NCBI GenBank assembly: GCA_015179025.1
Contig: WHUX01000216.1
Coordinates: 24,400 to 88,399, forward strand
Direction of reading: 5' to 3'
Length of the DNA: 64,000 nt
Source: Terfezia claveryi
Taxonomy: Eukaryota > Ascomycota > Pezizomycetes > Pezizales > Pezizaceae
Shown: piece by piece, positions 59,738 to 64,000 of the stretch
How the letters are laid out: each line of letters starts with the position of its first letter
Numbering within the stretch: position 1 is the first letter of the stretch
Notes under the pieces: generated by a model
What the model saw: the letters and a program-made list of their open reading frames with translations, nothing else
The model's database searches: none
Told to the model about the DNA's origin: nothing
Program-made: the position numbers and the translations under genes

Positions 59738-60033
59738 TGAGTCTTATCGGAGACGAAACACTCTGGAAAATACCAAATAGGCTAAAAGATGCCTCTAAAT
59801 ATCTGAACGTGTGCTACGCGGAGATTTGACTTGCCAACGGTAAAATGAGTCACTTCTACGATGAAGCTATACACAAACCTGGTTAGGGCCGCAAGGTTCT
59901 TTCTGCGGGGATATGAAATTTGGTCGCCGTTGAGTATGCATTGACAAAAATAGTTTTTCGCCTAGGCGATTACTGGTCATGTTAGCCGTACAAGAGAATC
60001 CGGTGAAGCTGTTGGCACACCTCCCCCCACAAG

Positions 60034-60240
60034 AAATTGCAAAGGTTTTTAGAGATAGTTAATTACTTGAGGAGGTTTTGTCTAGAATTGGGAGCTATAG
60101 CTAAACTACTATTAGAATTGCAAGGGCAACAAAGAAGTATATGTAGACTCTTTTATATAATAAGTCATTCAAGAAAATTAAGAAGTTAATAATGAGCAAT
60201 AAAGTACTCAAACTAATTAATCATGACTCAGGTCTTCTAA
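60034..60240 (+). pseudogene. Continuation of gypsy relic E (RT end, start of RNase H)
   Basis: LQRFLEIVNYLRRFCLELGA follows the insertion, then after a frame change SFKKIKKLIMSNKVLKLINH, the usual start of the RNase H region (a VLKLPDHD-type motif). It is cut at 60,240 by the LTR of element D. Confidence 0.65.
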
Positions 60241-60918
60241 TGTAATGAATGGTACTAGACAGTATTCATTCGGTACCGTTTATACAATCTATATCCGTAG
60301 GCACGGATGTTTATGTATTTCGGTTCTGCTAAGGTAAGACCTCAGAAGGGTAGGGAGATTACTATGTGGGACATTCCCGGAGGGAACAGTAATTAACTGG
60401 TGTAATCTATCTTATATGATTTGTGCTATCTAAGCTATATGATCTTGATCTGATCAGAATATAGGCTTGCTTGCTCTGAGTGCTTGCTTGGTTGCTTCTT
60501 CTCTTTCTGTGGATTCCAGAGGGAATCCAGCGGCCTATTTATACTCCTCTGAGATCTGATGACTAAGGAATTAAATACAATAAAGGGTGGCACACCAGAA
60601 GGTGGTGCGCTGTACAAAGGGGTCATGTGGCCATAGTAATGAGTCACACGCCTTAAACGATGGTCATGTGGCCATAGTAATGAGTCACACGCCTTAAACA
60701 GAGGTCACGCAGCCATAACGAGGGTGTCTTCATATGGCAAGTGCTATGGAACTTCCTATGGCAGATTCCGCGTGCTATGGACGCTTATAAAGCAATAGGA
60801 GGTGGTAGAAAGCTAGTCCTTCAACCGAGAGGCTTAGTTACATAACATAGTAGTAATATAGGAAATACAAAAGTATATAATCAATTATATAAGCAATGAA
60901 ATAACGTTCTCCATTACA
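60241..60918 (-). repeat. 3' LTR of gypsy element D (678 bp)
   Basis: In element sense it begins TGTAATGGAGAACG and ends ...CCATTCATTACA. A purine tract abuts the internal side. TATAAATA on the minus strand (about 60,537-60,544) is a likely TATA box. Two 38-bp direct repeats with 41-bp period (60,621-60,658 and 60,662-60,699; GGTCATGTGGCCATAGTAAT...) and a third partial copy at 60,703 lie upstream of it. The partner LTR is outside the window. Confidence 0.85.
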
Positions 60919-60931
60919 CTTCCCCACATAG
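60919..60931 (-). promoter_or_regulatory. Polypurine tract of element D
   Basis: CTATGTGGGGAAG on the minus strand immediately precedes the 3' LTR. Confidence 0.7.
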
Positions 60932-60946
60932 AAGGATTTCCTATCC

Positions 60947-63900
60947 TTACTTCTTTCGCTCTGCCATATTGGTTTCCATACGTCCTAAGATTTGATACAT
61001 TGTTAATACATTAGCATTAACGTGAATATCCTTAGTGTTTCCATGACTCATGATTCTATCTCGTTCTTGTTGGATGAGAGCTCGGGTCTCATCTCTGGTT
61101 CGTAGTCCTTGTTTTCCTTTAGTCCTTCGACGTCTCTTGAATGTGTCTTCCATACTTCCGGTCGTCTAGAAGTCTTGAACAATTTCGGTGGTGATATCCT
61201 TGGCGTTTACCCAGGAATCATGTTTAGGTAAGTATCCAAGCCATCTGACCTTATATTATCTTTCTCCAGTTCGAGGAGCTGTTCTAAATTCTAATACCTT
61301 TTCAACTTCATAATGATCATCTTGAATTGGTCCTGGTTCCTGAGATTGTCTGTGAGGGAACTGGGTAGGATTGTTTTTATAGTAAGGTTTGAGTTTGCTG
61401 ATATGAAAAGTATTATATATGAGGTGGAGGTCAGGTTGACTGGATAGGTCTAGGCTATAGTTATTGCGTTTCCGATTACTAGAAATAATGGGAAATGGGC
61501 CTAGCCATTTTGGTTTGAGTTTGGGTGAGATGTTCGATAGGTTGATATTTTCTGAGGAAAGCATAACTTGTTGTCTGACTGAAAATTTGGCTGTATTGGG
61601 TAGTCATTTGTTTGCTTGAGATGCTTGAGTCTTCTTGGCATCATATAGGTTTTTAGACGTTACCTCATGACGTTCGTTTGCTGGTACATATGCATTAATG
61701 GGGTATGGAAGTATCGATATGCCAAGATATGTATTAAATCCAAATAGTGTGGAAAAGGGACTATTCTGTCTAGCAGCGTTATACCTAGAGTTAAGTTTCA
61801 ACTGTATCTCTGGTAGTTTCTGTAGCCAATCAAATCCTTCAATTTTACAGGCTCTTGCTACTTGTAGAATTTCTTTGTTCACAATTTCCGATTGTCCGTC
61901 TGCACGTGGATGATATGCGGTAGATGGTTCTAACTTGATTCCTTTATTCCTAGCCCAATCTTGAAAGTGCGTTAACATAAAAAGACTGTCAAGGTCAAAA
62001 ACAATACAGAAAGGGTATCCCAGAGTTGGGACTACATGAGTATCAAAGGTAACAGTACATTGTTCTGCTGTGAAATTATCTGAGACAGGAATAAGAAACT
62101 TGAATCCTGATTGTCTATCAACAATCGTCCAAAGTCGTGAAATACAAACTACATGATCTTCTTCAACAGGAATATAAGGGTACAAAATTGAACATTTAGT
62201 AAACACAGGTGCTACTTTAAGAAAATCCATCAATATGTCAGTCTAAGGCCTGCTTGGTACATGTAATGGGGTTACGAGTCCAAGTGGCGCCTTGTTGGAA
62301 TACTTTGTCCGTTGACAAGTATCACAACTTCTGATATACTCCTTAGTTGGTTCTGCAAAGGACTGGCAATCATATCGGTCAGTAAGATATTTCATCGTTT
62401 TTTCAATGCCACCATGAGCGGTTGCTTCATGTGCGTCTTTAATAACCAATTCGAGATAGTTCTTACCTTCGATGTTAAAGGTAGAGGGCAAGACTAGTCT
62501 CCATTGTCCTTGTCGGTTCTTGACATACAAAAATCCGTCTTTTCTTCTATGATCCTTACGATTCACAAAGGTATCATAATAGTTCTTCCAGATAGGACAT
62601 ACTCTCATGCATGATTGATATGCGGCTTTTATACCTGTTCCTTGGTCAAGCCAGTGTGTAATGAAGTAGTCCTTGTCATCTTCAAATCCGTCGCTGATGT
62701 GCTTCTCTTCAATAAGCTTATTGAGGGTCGGTTCGATCCTTGTGTTGAAGTCATTGATGGTGGGTTTCTTCTCCTTGCATGTAGAAGCATTTTGTCCTGA
62801 GAACTTACAGAAATCACAACGCTGTCTGGAGGTCTTGGTGTCTTGAATGAAGGAGGGTAAATCTTCGTCAATGGCTACTCGCTTTTTAGAACGAGTGGTG
62901 ACGGTGGCGGTGTTGATTGGAATTGCGTTACTGCTGCTAGCAGTTGCCGCTAGTTGTTGAGGTGCATTCCATGGTTGTTGTGGGGCAACAGGAGTATTCA
63001 TGATCTCCTGTTCCATTTGTCGGTTGGTCATCTGTTCGGTAGAGTTACTGAACTGAATGCTGGGTTGGAGAGTGGGTTGTGTCGGCTTGTTGGCAATCCA
63101 TCTTTTTGCCCATTCTCCGATTTCCTGGATAGCTTCTTCGCAGCTGAGAGCTGGTGGAGGTGGATAAGCTGGCATTTGTTGTACTGGTGCTAGTTCCTTT
63201 TGAGGCTCATTTGCGGTTAGGATATGCGCAATACGAGTCGTAAGGAATTCCTTCTCCTTCTTAAGAACTGAGGCTGTCAGGTCACAGTTCAAACTGCCAT
63301 GTCCGTGGTGGTTGCAGATTGCACATGTTTTGACGATGAACATGCGGTTGTTCATAGCGTGGGAGCTGCTATGAACTGGACAGTAAAAATCGCGGCAAAA
63401 GGACCAGTGCATCCTTTTGTGTTGTTGCCAATTGCTATGAGCCAGGTCGATAGCAATTTCTTTCGCTTCTTCAGGAGCGAGGGTATTTTGTTGTGTGCTT
63501 TCAGAAGATGGAGGCCTATATCTTAGTCCAAGAACTGTTAAGGGTTTGTTCTTGTTTATATTGGGTACACGATCATACCCGCTGAAAACTTCTTCTGGTA
63601 TAGTAGATAGAGTCTCGTCATCTGAAGACTCTTCTTCCTTCATCATGTCATATTCGCTTTCTTCATCCTGTATGCCCTCGAAGTATGGACAGAAGATATG
63701 GTGTCCAAGTTCTTCGGCTCTTCCACGACATTTGTTGAAGTTGCAGTCGACATGCTTGAAATTGATAGCTCCGTGAGAAACCATATTGTTCTGAGTAGGG
63801 GTTTCTGGTGAGTGGAAAGTTCTTAAAGCGTTGGTAGAGATGTTGCGGTTGTAGGTATGATTAGGAGGATCAATGCTGTTGGAGATATAATCGTCCTCGG

Positions 63901-64000
63901 TGGTGGGAGTGTCCAAGTATTTATGCTTTCTTGATAGGGCATCTGCTATCAAATTTTCCTTTCCTGCGGTATGCTGTATGTCTGTATCAAATTCCATTAG
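60947..64000 (-). pseudogene. pol: Pol of gypsy element D, partial: RNase H end, zinc-knuckle insert, integrase, chromodomain
   Basis: The window edge cuts the RNase H domain (DIQHTAGKENLIADALSRKH at about 63,970). About 470 residues follow before integrase, far longer than the usual linker. The insert contains CNFNKC...GHHIFC (about 63,700), CRDFYCPVH (about 63,390), a canonical CCHC knuckle CAICNHHGHGSLNC (63,284-63,325) and a second CDFCKFSGQNASTC, lacking the His (62,777-62,818). Integrase: HEATAHGGIEKT ... YIRSCDTCQRTK zinc region (about 62,330-62,430), core with IVDRQSGF, IVFDLDSLF and HPRADGQSEIVNKEI (61,880-62,110). The LKPKWLGPFPII module and a chromodomain (YEVEKVLEFRTAP ... YKVRWLGYLPKHDSW) follow, with a Lys/Arg-rich tail to 60,947. 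Stops: TAG at 62,243 (Trp), TGA at 61,604 (Arg), TAA at 61,253 and TAG at about 61,166. Confidence 0.8.

Larger units (their letters stand above)
57994..60033. mobile_element. Foldback-type palindromic insertion, 2,040 bp
   Basis: The ends CTTGTGGGGGGGAGGTGTGCC and (inverted) the same with one G fewer bound a near-perfect palindrome made of modules. In order: L, IR, S, IR', R (57,998-58,626); L, IR, S-inverted, IR', L-inverted (58,627-59,406); R-inverted, IR, S-inverted, IR', L-inverted (59,407-60,033). L is about 293 bp, R about 140 bp, IR 20 bp and S 153-156 bp. No transposase is encoded; the short frames at 58,521-58,790 and 59,157-59,510 are the same sequence read from the two arms. It interrupts the RT/RNase H region of relic E: joining LIPD to KKLQRFLEIVNYLRRF across it restores a normal gypsy motif. 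Copies differ only by a few indels and substitutions, so formation is recent relative to E. Confidence 0.85.

Overview
The window is a gene-poor, transposon-packed stretch of a filamentous fungal genome. The best fit is Pezizomycotina (Ascomycota). The reasons are fungal Ty3/gypsy chromoviruses, Plavaka-type and hAT DNA transposons, 50-60 nt introns, and decay dominated by CpA-to-TpA change (CAG and TGG codons turned to TAG), which is the footprint of repeat-induced point mutation (RIP). No convincing host housekeeping gene, rRNA gene or intact tRNA gene was seen. Every long coding region is a transposable element or a decayed sequence of unknown origin.

Layout. Positions 1-5,050 are an AT-rich desert with a mutated LTR relic (ending at 2,374) and a decayed gag-like reading frame. 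A Plavaka element (copy 2) starts at 5,053 inside that frame and carries a decayed transposase to 8,938. A dispersed repeat (9,345-9,645) and a decayed hAT transposase (10,353-12,740, minus) follow, then an unrecognised decayed coding region (13,800-15,445). Positions 16,148-32,098 are one minus-strand gypsy element (A), bounded by ATAGA target duplications. Its 3' LTR is split by a complete 9,623-bp Plavaka element (copy 1, 16,362-25,984, TG target duplication). That element holds a minus-strand transposase gene and two plus-strand genes, the second broken by a 1.5-kb non-autonomous LTR element (22,667-24,181).

Positions 32,104-40,243 hold low-complexity basic and acidic reading frames, a 494-bp tandem duplication and decayed sequence. 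Gypsy element B (40,244-46,528, minus, same family as A) has 575-bp LTRs and nearly complete gag and pol. After 2.4 kb of decayed sequence comes gypsy element C (48,969-54,870, plus, 492-bp LTRs). From 55,593 a very old gypsy relic (E) is interrupted twice: by a 2,040-bp near-perfect palindrome (57,994-60,033) and by gypsy element D (60,241 to beyond the window, minus). D carries an unusual zinc-knuckle-bearing insert between RNase H and integrase.

The elements use standard retrotransposon and cut-and-paste machinery, but every coding region seen is broken by stops, frameshifts or deletions. The most unusual signals are: (1) short tandem clusters built on the core GTCACGGA at ten or more sites, several inside apparent introns of decayed transposon genes; (2) the modular palindrome at 57,994-60,033; (3) a dyad, CGAACA-N4-TGTTCG, repeated in the LTRs of different gypsy families; (4) the zinc-knuckle insert of element D. 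Domain names rest on motifs read by eye; no database search was run.
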